Of a stretch of DNA of 64,000 bases, positions 35,115 to 42,989 are shown piece by piece. Numbering within the stretch: the stretch's first letter is position 1; the number at the start of each line of letters is the position of its first letter. Origin of the DNA: Chryseobacterium sp. StRB126 (GTDB lineage Bacteria; Bacteroidota; Bacteroidia; Flavobacteriales; Weeksellaceae). The position numbers and the translations under genes are program-made. A model generated the notes under the pieces. It was not told the origin of the DNA. It worked only from the letters and a program-made list of their open reading frames with translations, and made no database searches. The DNA lies in NCBI RefSeq assembly GCF_000829375.1, contig NZ_AP014624.1, positions 4,464,001 to 4,528,000 on the forward strand. Reading direction: 5' to 3'.

Positions 35115-36247
35115 ATTTCCCACAGATGCCGCAGATATTCACAGATGATTGCGTTAGAATCTGCGTGATTTGCTCAATCTGTGAGAGCTTTTATCCGTCA
35201 TATGATTGGATTGATTTCATAGGTAATTATTATAAAAAGCAACTTTATTTCCCACAGATGCCGCAGATATTCACAGATGATTGTGTTAGAATCTGCGTGA
35301 TTTGCTCAATCTGTGAGAGCTTTTATCCGTCATATGATTGGATTGATTTCATAGGCAATTATTCTAAAAAGCAACTTTATTTCCCACAGATACCGCAGAT
35401 ATTCACAGATGATTGCGTTAGAATCTGCGTGATTTGCTCAGTCTGTGAGAGGTTTTATCCGTCATATGATTGGATTGATTTCATAGGTAATTATTATAAA
35501 AAGCAACTTTATTTCCCACAGATGCCGCAGATCTTCACAGATGATTGCGTTAGAATCTGTGTGATTTGCTCAATCTGTGAGAGGTTTTATCCGCCATACG
35601 ATTGGATTGATTTCCTAGGTAATTATTCTAAAAAGCAACTTTATTTCCCACAGATACCGCAGATCTTCACAGATGATTGTGTTAGAATCTGCGTGATTTG
35701 CTCAGTCTGTGAGAGCTTTTATCCGTCATATGATTAGATTGATTTCATAGGTAATTATTCTAAAAAGCAACTTTATTTCCCACAGATGCCGCAGATCTTC
35801 ACAGATGATTGCGTTAGAATCTGTGTGATTTGCTCAATCTGTGAGAGGTTTTATCCCCCATATGATTGGATTGATTTCATAGGCAATTATTCTAAAAAGC
35901 AACTTTATTTCCCACAGATCCCGCAGATATTCACAGATGATTGCGTTAGAATCTGCGTGATTTGCTCAGTCTGTGAGAGCTTTTATCCGTCATATGATTG
36001 GATTGATTTCATAGGTAATTATTATAAAAAGCAACTTTATTTCCCACAGATGCCGCAGATATTCACAGATGATTGCGTTAGAATCTGCGTGATTTGCTCA
36101 GTCTGTGAGAGCTTTTATCCGTCATATGATTGGATTGATTTCATAGGCAATTATTATAAAAAGCAACTTTATTTCCCACAGATCCCGCAGATATTCACAG
36201 ATGATTGCGTTAGAATCTGCGTGATTTGCTCAATCTGTGAGAGGTTT
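35115..36247. repeat. Tandem array of a 132-bp unit, about 8.6 copies
   Basis: Units begin ATTTCCCACAGA at 35115, 35247, 35379, 35511, 35643, 35775, 35907, 36039 and 36171, exactly 132 bp apart; the ninth is cut after about 77 bp. Units differ at a few sites (for example GATGCCG, GATACCG or GATCCCG near the start). Each unit folds, with CACAGAT and GCAGAT near the start pairing with ATCTGC and ATCTGTG about 35-60 nt on. Because 132 is 3 x 44 and one frame lacks stops, long ORFs of about 200 codons appear, but they have no start signal or family. One unit has an in-frame TAG near 35735. This fills the 1.4-kb gap before the alkB-like gene. Confidence 0.93.
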
Positions 36248-36305
36248 TTATTCTTCAATGGTCCTGAAAGTAAGGTTTACTCTTGGGGGGTTTTGTTAGG
36301 GGAAG
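36248..36305 (-). pseudogene. Duplicated 3' end of the alkB-like gene
   Basis: On the minus strand this reads PPRVNLTFRTIEE and a stop (36248-36250), the same as the last residues of the intact alkB-like gene at 36431. Further upstream similarity continues with small deletions and an in-frame stop. It is offset from the real end by 183 bp, the same as the offset between the truncated array unit before it and the degenerate unit at 36367, so repeat and gene end were duplicated together. Confidence 0.8.
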
Positions 36306-36306
36306 C

Positions 36307-36339
36307 AGCCTTGTCAAGGTTTAAAACCTTGACAAGGCT
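36307..36339. repeat. 33-bp perfect palindrome, family 4 (copy B)
   Basis: AGCCTTGTCAAGGTTT-A-AAACCTTGACAAGGCT, identical in plan to the copy at 11816-11848 except for the centre base and one complementary pair near the ends. It lies between the alkB fragment and the degenerate array unit. Confidence 0.85.
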
Positions 36340-36366
36340 AATGAGAATAAACTGTAAGATATTTTT

Positions 36367-36430
36367 AACTGCAGATTTTCACAGATGATTATGGTAAAAC
36401 CTGCATAATTTGCTTACTCTGTGTGAGCTT
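36367..36430. repeat. Degenerate half unit of the 132-bp repeat
   Basis: ACTGCAGATTTTCACAGATGAT and CTGCATAATTTGCTTACTCTGTGTGAGC-type sequence matches the first half of the array unit with several changes. It abuts the stop codon of the alkB-like gene, and is probably the ancestral position of the repeat. Confidence 0.7.
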
Positions 36431-37042
36431 TTATTCCTCAATCGTTCTGAAAGTAAGATTTACTCGTGGAGTTGTTACTTTTGTTGTGGGTGGAAGCCTG
36501 TGAAGCCAATTATCCTGGGTAGTTCCTTTCATAATCAGTAAGCTTCCGTTTTCCAGGAATATTTCAACCTTTTCTTTGGTTGTTTTGTGCTTAAATAAAA
36601 ACTTTCTTTCTGCTCCGAAAGTAATAGAGGCAATGGCTCCATGCTTTTTCAGATCCGTTTCTCCATCACTGTGATAAGCCATTCCTTCACTACCATCATG
36701 GTATAAATTAAGCAGACAGGAATTATAGGTTTCTCCTGAAACTTCCTCACATTTTTGTTTTAATTTCAAGAGCTCAGGAGTCCATGGTTTTGCATATTTT
36801 GTTCTGTTGGAATAAGTATATTCAAAAGCTTTTTCTCCAAACCAGGCTACTTTTCTTTTGGTTAGAATTAATTTTCCGAAAACCACAGCTTCATCATGCT
36901 GCCATGGAATCTGATTGAAAAGATAATCGTAATAAATATCAGTCTCTTCTTTTGAAAAGATCTTTCCATAGTAATGAACGGTTCCGTCATGCGGAAGTAT
37001 GTTTATGGGATAATCTGAGAAATCTTCGAACAAGCTGAGCAT
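36431..37042 (-). CDS. AlkB-like Fe(II)/2-oxoglutarate dioxygenase (DNA/RNA dealkylation)
   Basis: A 203-aa AlkB-superfamily enzyme, closest in layout to the ALKBH2/3 group: VAWFGEKAFEYTYSN, SCLLNLYHDGSEGMAYHSDGE, ASITFGAERKFLFKHK. Iron ligands are H124-x-D126 and H181 (WLHRLP), and the 2-oxoglutarate arginine is in PRVNLTFR (R193). These enzymes oxidatively remove methyl groups such as 1-methyladenine and 3-methylcytosine. It neighbours an AraC-Ogt fusion 1.5 kb away, so alkylation repair genes cluster here. Its 3' end has been partly duplicated at 36248-36305. Confidence 0.92.
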   Translation of the reverse strand: MLSLFEDFSDYPINILPHDGTVHYYGKIFSKEETDIYYDYLFNQIPWQHDEAVVFGKLILTKRKVAWFGEKAFEYTYSNRTKYAKPWTPELLKLKQKCEEVSGETYNSCLLNLYHDGSEGMAYHSDGETDLKKHGAIASITFGAERKFLFKHKTTKEKVEIFLENGSLLIMKGTTQDNWLHRLPPTTKVTTPRVNLTFRTIEE

Positions 37043-37102
37043 CTTCTTATTTTTTATAAAAGGTAAAAACTATTTTATTAACAGGAAGCCTTCAGAAGGG
37101 CC

Positions 37103-38377
37103 TTATTCCTTTATTTTCTTCAGTTTTAATACATTTCTGTATCTTTCTGTGGAATATTCCTCAATCATATCATCAGTGAGATGAATCCTTTCTTCGTCAA
37201 AACATTTAGCATCATTTATCCACATAATTTTTCCTTCTTCATCCCATCTTTTATCAATCAATGGATAGCCATCTTTATAAATATATTCGTATTTTATATA
37301 TTCTTCTTTTGCCACAAAAGGCGAGGCATTTTCATCTATTTCACGTATTGAAAAGTAATATATCCACTTGTTTATCCTTTTACCAAGTGCATAATTCCCC
37401 AAAATACACAAATCACCATTATTATACCAGTATTTATATTCACCATCCTCTACATCATTGATATAAAATACTTCTGCTCTTTTTCTGTCATCAGGATAAA
37501 GAAAGGTAACCAAACCGTTTTTGAAATGTTTTTTGAGTAAGCTGTCCGGATTCTTTTGTAAATAATCCCGTTTGCTATAGGCATTCCAGGTATCGTAATA
37601 ATGATTAAACTGCCAAGGATACAATATTTGAGAAATACGCTCCATATCCATTTTTATTTCTGATTCCTCTTCCGGAAAAAACTCAATAATGGCAAACAGA
37701 GGTTCTATTTTCAGGTTTCTGTAAGCACAAAGCTTGTGGTGACCGTCAAGAATATATTCGTGGAAATAATTATCTTCTTCATATTCTCCCTTCAGAATAA
37801 CAGCAAATGGTCTTGCTCCTGATAAGATAAGATCTGTATAATGTTTTACAAGATCTCTATCCATTTCTTTTTCAGATTTCCAGGCAATAAAAGGATATTC
37901 GTATACATTAAAATGACATGTATCTTCGTAAACAATATAGGGATCATAGCTATAGATAAGATTTTGTGATAATTTCTTATCATACTTCCTGATCTCTTCT
38001 TCCACGTCTTTTCTATCAAGCCTATCTTCTCCAAATACAGCAGAATTCTGATAAACAGACCATGCTTTATCTTCAGAAAAACTTAATTTATAATTTCCAT
38101 TTTGCATTAATCCTAACAGGGGTTGCAAAGCTTGAAACAACTCTTCTACTCTATCCGTATAATCTATATTAAAATTGACCCTCTCAAGTGCTCTATTAAT
38201 ACGGTTCTGATTTTCCTGGGTTATAGAAAACAGTACCATATTTTCATCCCCCGGATCATCACAGTCATCCCATAAAAAAAGAGCAGGTTCCTTTCCTATT
38301 GTCAGGCATTCACTATATTGATTGAAATCATATTCAAGGGCGATTAACCTCTTGCCATTTGTAATTTTAAAATTCAT
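37103..38377 (-). CDS. Unknown protein with ParB-like motif and MORN-like C-terminal repeats
   Basis: A 424-aa predicted cytoplasmic protein, acidic and rich in Tyr, Glu and Asp. The middle (about 185-235) reads RPFAVILKGEYEEDNYFHEYILDGHHKLCAYRNLKIEPLFAII; the LDGHHKL-A-R pattern resembles the ParB/Srx-type fold with its conserved DGHHR box. The C-terminal quarter has repeat-like segments (DVEDGEYKYWYNNGDLCILGNYALGKRINKWIYYF) like MORN_2 or toxin-immunity-type repeats. No family name is certain. It sits between alkB-like and ada/ogt-like genes on the same strand, 60 bp and 134 bp from them. A -7-like TATCTTTG (minus strand, 38422-38429) lies upstream. Confidence 0.7.
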   Translation of the reverse strand: MNFKITNGKRLIALEYDFNQYSECLTIGKEPALFLWDDCDDPGDENMVLFSITQENQNRINRALERVNFNIDYTDRVEELFQALQPLLGLMQNGNYKLSFSEDKAWSVYQNSAVFGEDRLDRKDVEEEIRKYDKKLSQNLIYSYDPYIVYEDTCHFNVYEYPFIAWKSEKEMDRDLVKHYTDLILSGARPFAVILKGEYEEDNYFHEYILDGHHKLCAYRNLKIEPLFAIIEFFPEEESEIKMDMERISQILYPWQFNHYYDTWNAYSKRDYLQKNPDSLLKKHFKNGLVTFLYPDDRKRAEVFYINDVEDGEYKYWYNNGDLCILGNYALGKRINKWIYYFSIREIDENASPFVAKEEYIKYEYIYKDGYPLIDKRWDEEGKIMWINDAKCFDEERIHLTDDMIEEYSTERYRNVLKLKKIKE

Positions 38378-38511
38378 GGAGCTTGTTAAAACAGCATTTC
38401 TTTAAATGCAATACCTTTAATCAAAGATAAGATAAAACATAAATTCCTGAAGGGTTTTTATCAATAAACAAAACAGAGTCAATAGAAATAATATTTTATA
38501 AAAAATGAGTT

Positions 38512-39354
38512 TTATGAATAGATCTGTGAACTCTCCCAGCCCACAATCATCTGTTTTCTATCGCTTCCCCATCGGTAACCACCCAAATGTCCCGTAGATT
38601 GGATCACACGGTGACAAGGGATAAGAAATGCCACAGGATTATTTCCAATAGCTGTTCCCACAGCTCTAGAGGCATTAGGGTTTCCTATTTTCTCTGCAAG
38701 ACTACCGTATGTGGACAGTTTTCCCATAGGAATGGTTAATAAGCTTTCCCAGACTTTTAACTGAAAATCGGTACCTTTTAAATGAAGTTTTATAGTGTTG
38801 AGCTTTGTCCAGTCTTTATCGAATATAGACAAAGCGTTTTTCTGAAGCGTGTCCTGATTCTCAAAAAAAGAAGCATTAGGAAATTTATACTGTAAATTCC
38901 CTAATGCTGTTTCTTTGTCGTTTTCAAAAGCCATATAGCAGATTCCTTTCTCTGTGGAAGCTACCAGGATATTTCCAAATGGGCTTTCTGAAAAACTATA
39001 ATTAATAACAAGACTTTTTCCTCCGTTTTTATATTCAGCCGGAGACATTCCTTCTATTTTTACAAACAGATCATGTAATCTGCTTGTACTGGAAAGTCCA
39101 GTTTCATAAGCGGTATCAAAAATGCTTGCTTTTTCTTCCTTCAATAAATTTTTAGCATGTTCAAGACTGATGAACTGTAAAAATTTTTTCGGACTTGTTC
39201 CTGCCCAATCTGTGAAAATCTTCTGAAAATGGGCCGGACTCAAGTGAATATTTTCTGCCACTTCCTCCAAACTTGGCTGAAGTCTGAAATTGCTCTGGAT
39301 ATACTCTATCGCTTTAGCAATTCTGTTGTAATCTATTTGACTTTGTGTGGACAT
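38512..39354 (-). CDS. AraC-type regulator fused to O6-alkylguanine-DNA alkyltransferase
   Basis: A 280-aa protein. Residues 1-108 form two helix-turn-helix repeats of the AraC family (LEEVAENIHLSPAHFQKIFTDWAGTSPKKFLQFI; ETGLSSTSRLHDLFVKIEGMSPAEYK). Residues 115-280 are the alkyltransferase, with the acceptor Cys247 in IPCHRVIQ and the GNPNASRAVG loop before it. It accepts alkyl groups from guanine O6 irreversibly. It lacks the N-terminal zinc-binding phosphotriester-repair domain of E. coli Ada, so induction by methyl transfer at that site is not expected. It may regulate the nearby alkB-like gene. Confidence 0.92.
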   Translation of the reverse strand: MSTQSQIDYNRIAKAIEYIQSNFRLQPSLEEVAENIHLSPAHFQKIFTDWAGTSPKKFLQFISLEHAKNLLKEEKASIFDTAYETGLSSTSRLHDLFVKIEGMSPAEYKNGGKSLVINYSFSESPFGNILVASTEKGICYMAFENDKETALGNLQYKFPNASFFENQDTLQKNALSIFDKDWTKLNTIKLHLKGTDFQLKVWESLLTIPMGKLSTYGSLAEKIGNPNASRAVGTAIGNNPVAFLIPCHRVIQSTGHLGGYRWGSDRKQMIVGWESSQIYS

Positions 39355-39423
39355 TTTACTCTGTTTTTATCTCACAAATTTCCAAAGAATACATGACAGA
39401 AAAAATCCGATTCTTGCGGAATA

Positions 39424-40284
39424 TTAGTTATTGTTGTTATAAATATCGTTATAAGCAAGCATTTTGTAATATAGCTTAGCCGCAAGGAAAGCTGTTGGCT
39501 TAGCCATTGGAGAATCCATTAATTCTACAATATCAAATGCCACGACGTTACATTTTTCGAATACTTTTCTCAATAATTCCAGTGTTGGATACCATTGTAA
39601 TCCACCTGGTTCAGGAGTTCCTGTAGAGGGTGCAATAGAAGGATCAAAAGCATCAAGGTCAATCGTAATATAAACGTTTCCTGAAACTTGTTCCAATACG
39701 TCATTCACCCAATTTTCGTTATTGGCAATCTCGTGAGCAAAGAATACTCTTCCTTCCGGTAAATATTGAGCTTCTTCAGCATCCATAGAACGGATTCCCA
39801 CCTGAACTAGGTTATGCTTCTGGTTAGCTTCAAACACTGCACAAGCGTGATTTGAAGTAGAACCATGGAACTCAGGACGTAAGTCTGTGTGAGCATCCAA
39901 TTGAAGAACGGTAAGGTTTTCAAACTTCTCTCCTACTGCGCGGATAGAACCAATAGAAACAGAGTGCTCACCACCAAATAGAGTGAATACTTTTCCTTCA
40001 TTATTCAAAAGCTCTTTTGTTTTTTGGTAAACAGCTTCTGTCATTGCTTCAGGAGTTGAATTTTCAGAAACTTCTCCAGCTAGATATACTCCCTGAAGAT
40101 AAGGTTCAGTTTGAGTTTCAATGTCATAAAGTTCCATGTTTTCAGAAGCGTCTAGGAATAATTCAGGACCTTTATCAGCTCCTTTTCCCCATGTTGAAGT
40201 TCCATCATAAGGAACTGTTACCAACATTACTTTCGAATTCTCTAACGTTGCGTTTTCCTCGGGAATTCCTGCGTATGTTCTCAT
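39424..40284 (-). CDS. speB: Agmatinase (ureohydrolase family)
   Basis: A 286-aa arginase/agmatinase-family enzyme that converts agmatine to putrescine and urea. Binuclear manganese ligands are in GGEHS (H107), DAHTD (D130, H132, D134) and DLDAFDP (D209-D214), followed by the TGTPEPGG substrate loop. Agmatinase is preferred over arginase because arginine decarboxylase is encoded 1.2 kb away on the same strand. The HAD gene between them is on the other strand. A -7-like TATCTTTG (minus strand, 40320-40327) lies 36 bp upstream. Confidence 0.92.
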   Translation of the reverse strand: MRTYAGIPEENATLENSKVMLVTVPYDGTSTWGKGADKGPELFLDASENMELYDIETQTEPYLQGVYLAGEVSENSTPEAMTEAVYQKTKELLNNEGKVFTLFGGEHSVSIGSIRAVGEKFENLTVLQLDAHTDLRPEFHGSTSNHACAVFEANQKHNLVQVGIRSMDAEEAQYLPEGRVFFAHEIANNENWVNDVLEQVSGNVYITIDLDAFDPSIAPSTGTPEPGGLQWYPTLELLRKVFEKCNVVAFDIVELMDSPMAKPTAFLAAKLYYKMLAYNDIYNNNN

Positions 40285-40424
40285 GCTTTATTTAAAAATT
40301 TTAGTATTGTAATTGATGGCAAAGATACGAAGAGTTTGTGAGTTGTAGAATAAGAGTAAGTAGAGTTTGTGAATGATAATTACCGGTTAATCCGAACTCA
40401 ATAGTAAGTATTTTTATATCTCTT

Positions 40425-40570
40425 AGGAAGCTGCAGGCTGAAATAAGGAAGTCATGAAGCGCAAAAGAATAATTTGAATTCAATTTTATTAACATTTTTC
40501 AATTTATTTATCCTAGTTACAGTAAAATTTACGCTACAATAACTTCCAGCTTCCCTCTTCTGGCTTCCTG
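40425..40570. repeat. Family 5 element (copy B)
   Basis: Starts AGGAAGCTGCAGGCTGAA at 40425 and ends with AACTTCCAGC, TTCCCTCTTC and TGGCTTCCT near 40570, imperfect complements. It lies in the divergent gap between speB and the HAD gene (40285-40689); a TATTTTTG at 40667-40674 is a possible -7 box for the latter. Confidence 0.6.
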
Positions 40571-40689
40571 CTTTATTAAACTTTATTTCCTATCTAAAAA
40601 ATCAATCGATTATAAACTGACACTCCCCTAACGACCTATTCACTTTCCCCTTTCAACTCAATTTCCTATTTTTGTGAAAAACTTAGAAT

Positions 40690-41349
40690 ATGTCTTTAAA
40701 AGCTGTTCTTTTCGATATGGATGGGGTAATTGTAGACACCGAACCATTGCATAGAAAAGCCTATTTCAAAACGTTTGATGAATTGGAAATTGCAGTTTCC
40801 GAAGATTTATACACTTCATTTACCGGAGCTTCCACCAAAAGGGTTTCAGAAACTCTGATTAAGGAATTTAATTTAAATCATACTTACGAATCCATTGCAG
40901 GAATCAAAAGGTCTCATTTTAAAGATTATTTTTATAATGATGATGAGTTTGATCTGATTCCCGGAGTAAGAAACCTTATTCAGCATTACCATGAAAATGG
41001 TATCAAGCTTATTTTAGCTTCTTCTGCTACCATGACGACCATCAATATGGTGTTTGATAAATTCGGATTGGAAAAATATTTCAGCGGAAAGATCAGTGGT
41101 GCAGATTTAAAAGAATCAAAACCTCATCCTGAAGTATTTCTTCTGGCTGCTGAAATGGCTGGCGAACCTGTTGAAAACTGTATGGTGATTGAAGATTCTA
41201 CCAATGGAATACTAGCTGCACACAGAGCTAAGATATTCTGTGCTGCGTATAGAAGTCCGCATTCTAAAAATCAGGATTATACATTGGCTGACACCGTGGT
41301 TTCGGATTATGAAGACCTTGAACTGGATAAAATTTCAAAATATTTTTAA
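40690..41349 (+). CDS. HAD-superfamily phosphatase/phosphoglucomutase-like protein
   Basis: A 219-aa haloacid dehalogenase-type enzyme with a C1 helical cap. Motif I is FDMDGVIVDTEP (residues 8-19, nucleophile D9, acid/base D11), motif II is LASSA (S around 116), motif III is the K of ESKPHPEVF, and motif IV is VIEDSTNGILAA. It resembles beta-phosphoglucomutase/sugar-phosphatase subfamily members; the substrate is unknown. It lies convergently with speA and ends in a strong terminator. Confidence 0.9.
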   Translation: MSLKAVLFDMDGVIVDTEPLHRKAYFKTFDELEIAVSEDLYTSFTGASTKRVSETLIKEFNLNHTYESIAGIKRSHFKDYFYNDDEFDLIPGVRNLIQHYHENGIKLILASSATMTTINMVFDKFGLEKYFSGKISGADLKESKPHPEVFLLAAEMAGEPVENCMVIEDSTNGILAAHRAKIFCAAYRSPHSKNQDYTLADTVVSDYEDLELDKISKYF

Positions 41350-41353
41350 CTAA

Positions 41354-41380
41354 AAAAGCTCTCAGAATCTGAGAGCTTTT
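41354..41380. terminator. Intrinsic terminator
   Basis: A 13-bp perfect stem AAAAGCTCTCAGA (41354-41366) / TCTGAGAGCTTTT (41368-41380) with T-rich flank, 5 bp past the HAD stop. It may also act for the convergent speA. Confidence 0.85.
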
Positions 41381-41390
41381 GTTTTGTATC

Positions 41391-41454
41391 AGTTTTGGCC
41401 AAAGCCAATTGTTATTATTTTTTGTAAACAGGCTAAAGCCCGTTTCTATTGATA
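41391..41454. repeat. Family 2 element (copy B)
   Basis: GGCCAAAGCC (41397-41406) and GGCTAAAGCCCGTTTCTATT from 41431, ending GATA at 41454. Shared almost exactly with 44071-44139 and partly with 7541-7605. It lies between convergent gene ends. Confidence 0.7.
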
Positions 41455-41460
41455 GTAGAA

Positions 41461-42855
41461 TTATTTGTAACCAAGAAGTCTCAATACATCTTCAGGTTCC
41501 TGTTTTTCACGGAAAATTTCATACTGTAACTCACCATTTTCATCTTTCTGAATCAGGACGTGTCTTGGCTGAGGCATCAGACAGTGGTGTACTCCACCGT
41601 ACCCTCCAATAGTTTCCTGATAAGCTCCTGTATGGAAGAATCCGATATACAGAGGCTTCGTATCGCTGAAAACTGGCAGGTAAATAGCATTCGTATGTTG
41701 CTCGGAGTTATAATAATCATCTGAATCACACGTCAGACCACCTAAGAATACTCTTTCATAAGTATCTTCCCAACGATTTAGTGGAAGCATGATAAAGTGT
41801 CTTGAAATCGCCCATGTATCAGGAAGCGTTGTCATGAAAGATGAATCAATCATATTCCACTTTTCTCTGTCGTTCTGACGTTTTTGAGAGATGATTTTAT
41901 AAAGGTTTGCTCCACTTTCTCCAACGGTAAAGCTTCCGAATTCAGTATAGATGTTGGGTTCTTCTACTCCCTCTTCTTCACAGAATTTTTTGATCTGAGA
42001 AACGATTTCTTCTACCATATACTGGTAATCGTAATCAAAGTTCAAAGAAGTTTTAATTGGAAATCCACCGCCAATGTTCAATGAATCTACTTCAGGAGCA
42101 ATTTTTTTCAAACGTGCATAAACACGAAGACATTTGTATAATTCGTTCCAGTAATATGAAGTATCCTTGATCCCCGTATTGATGAAGAAGTGAAGCATTT
42201 TCAATCTTGCATTCGGGTGTTCTGCGATCTTTTGGCTGTAATATGGAATGATGTCTTTATATCCGATTCCTAATCTTGAGGTATAAAATTCGAACTTCGG
42301 CTCTTCTTCAGAAGCAATTCTAATCCCGATGTTGAATGTAGAATCTATACTTTCTGTAAGTTTATCCAATTCACGGTAATTATCCAGAATCGGAGTAATG
42401 TTTTCAAAACCGCTGTTAATCATATCTGAAATCTTTGTCAGATAATCATCCGTTTTGAATCCATTACAGATCACTTCAATGTTTTTATCTACTTTCTCTT
42501 TTTCATAAAGAGATTTTACAATATCCATATCATAGGCAGAAGACGTTTCTATTGAAATATCATTCTTCAAAGCCTCTTCCAATACAAAATTGAAATGACT
42601 GGATTTTGTGCAATAACAGTAGGTATAACTCTTTTTATATTCAGTTTTTTCAAAAGCTTCTTTAAACCAGCTTTTGGCTTTCTGAATATTTTGAGAAATT
42701 CTCGGCAAATAGCTAATCTTTAGCGGAGTGCCAAATTGCTCAACAACGTCCATCAATGGAACATCGTGAAACAACAAATTGTTCTCAGAAACATTAAATT
42801 CCTCCGTAGGAAAATATAACGTCTGATCAATAAGTTCCGAGTATTTTATTTTCAT
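41461..42855 (-). CDS. speA: Arginine decarboxylase (PLP-dependent, fold type III)
   Basis: A 464-aa enzyme that makes agmatine from arginine. It has the alanine-racemase-like TIM barrel and C-terminal beta domain of fold type III decarboxylases. The PLP lysine is K84 in YCYCTKSSHFN, phosphate is bound by IGGGFP (261-266), and the catalytic Cys376 is in GGLTCDSDD. It is shorter than the roughly 650-aa E. coli SpeA because it lacks the inserted helical region, as in other Flavobacteriia. With speB it gives a two-step route to putrescine. Confidence 0.9.
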   Translation of the reverse strand: MKIKYSELIDQTLYFPTEEFNVSENNLLFHDVPLMDVVEQFGTPLKISYLPRISQNIQKAKSWFKEAFEKTEYKKSYTYCYCTKSSHFNFVLEEALKNDISIETSSAYDMDIVKSLYEKEKVDKNIEVICNGFKTDDYLTKISDMINSGFENITPILDNYRELDKLTESIDSTFNIGIRIASEEEPKFEFYTSRLGIGYKDIIPYYSQKIAEHPNARLKMLHFFINTGIKDTSYYWNELYKCLRVYARLKKIAPEVDSLNIGGGFPIKTSLNFDYDYQYMVEEIVSQIKKFCEEEGVEEPNIYTEFGSFTVGESGANLYKIISQKRQNDREKWNMIDSSFMTTLPDTWAISRHFIMLPLNRWEDTYERVFLGGLTCDSDDYYNSEQHTNAIYLPVFSDTKPLYIGFFHTGAYQETIGGYGGVHHCLMPQPRHVLIQKDENGELQYEIFREKQEPEDVLRLLGYK

Positions 42856-42963
42856 TTCTAAACAAGTGAATTAAGAAATGCAAAATTGCTAAAAAAGTTT
42901 GATTTTTAGATGTTAAAATTATTATAATTTTAAATAATCCCCCAATATTATGGTTTATGAAAA

Positions 42964-42989
42964 TTTACCCCTGATAATCAGTGGGTAAA
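42964..42989 (-). terminator. Intrinsic terminator after the phosphatase gene
   Basis: TTTACCC-CTGA (42964-42974) pairs with TCAG-GGGTAAA (42978-42989) around TAA, with one bulged T. The stem overlaps the stop codon of the phosphatase gene and on the minus strand is followed by TTTTC. Confidence 0.7.

Noticed and set aside
35115..36247. CRISPR array
   Set aside because: Units are 132 bp in full tandem with no unique spacers between short repeats, and no cas genes are present.
35126..36388. Two ORFs of about 200 codons made of a 44-residue repeat
   Set aside because: They arise because the 132-bp repeat is a multiple of three and one frame happens to lack stops. There is no start signal, signal peptide or family, and the underlying unit is the same as the non-coding half unit at 36367.
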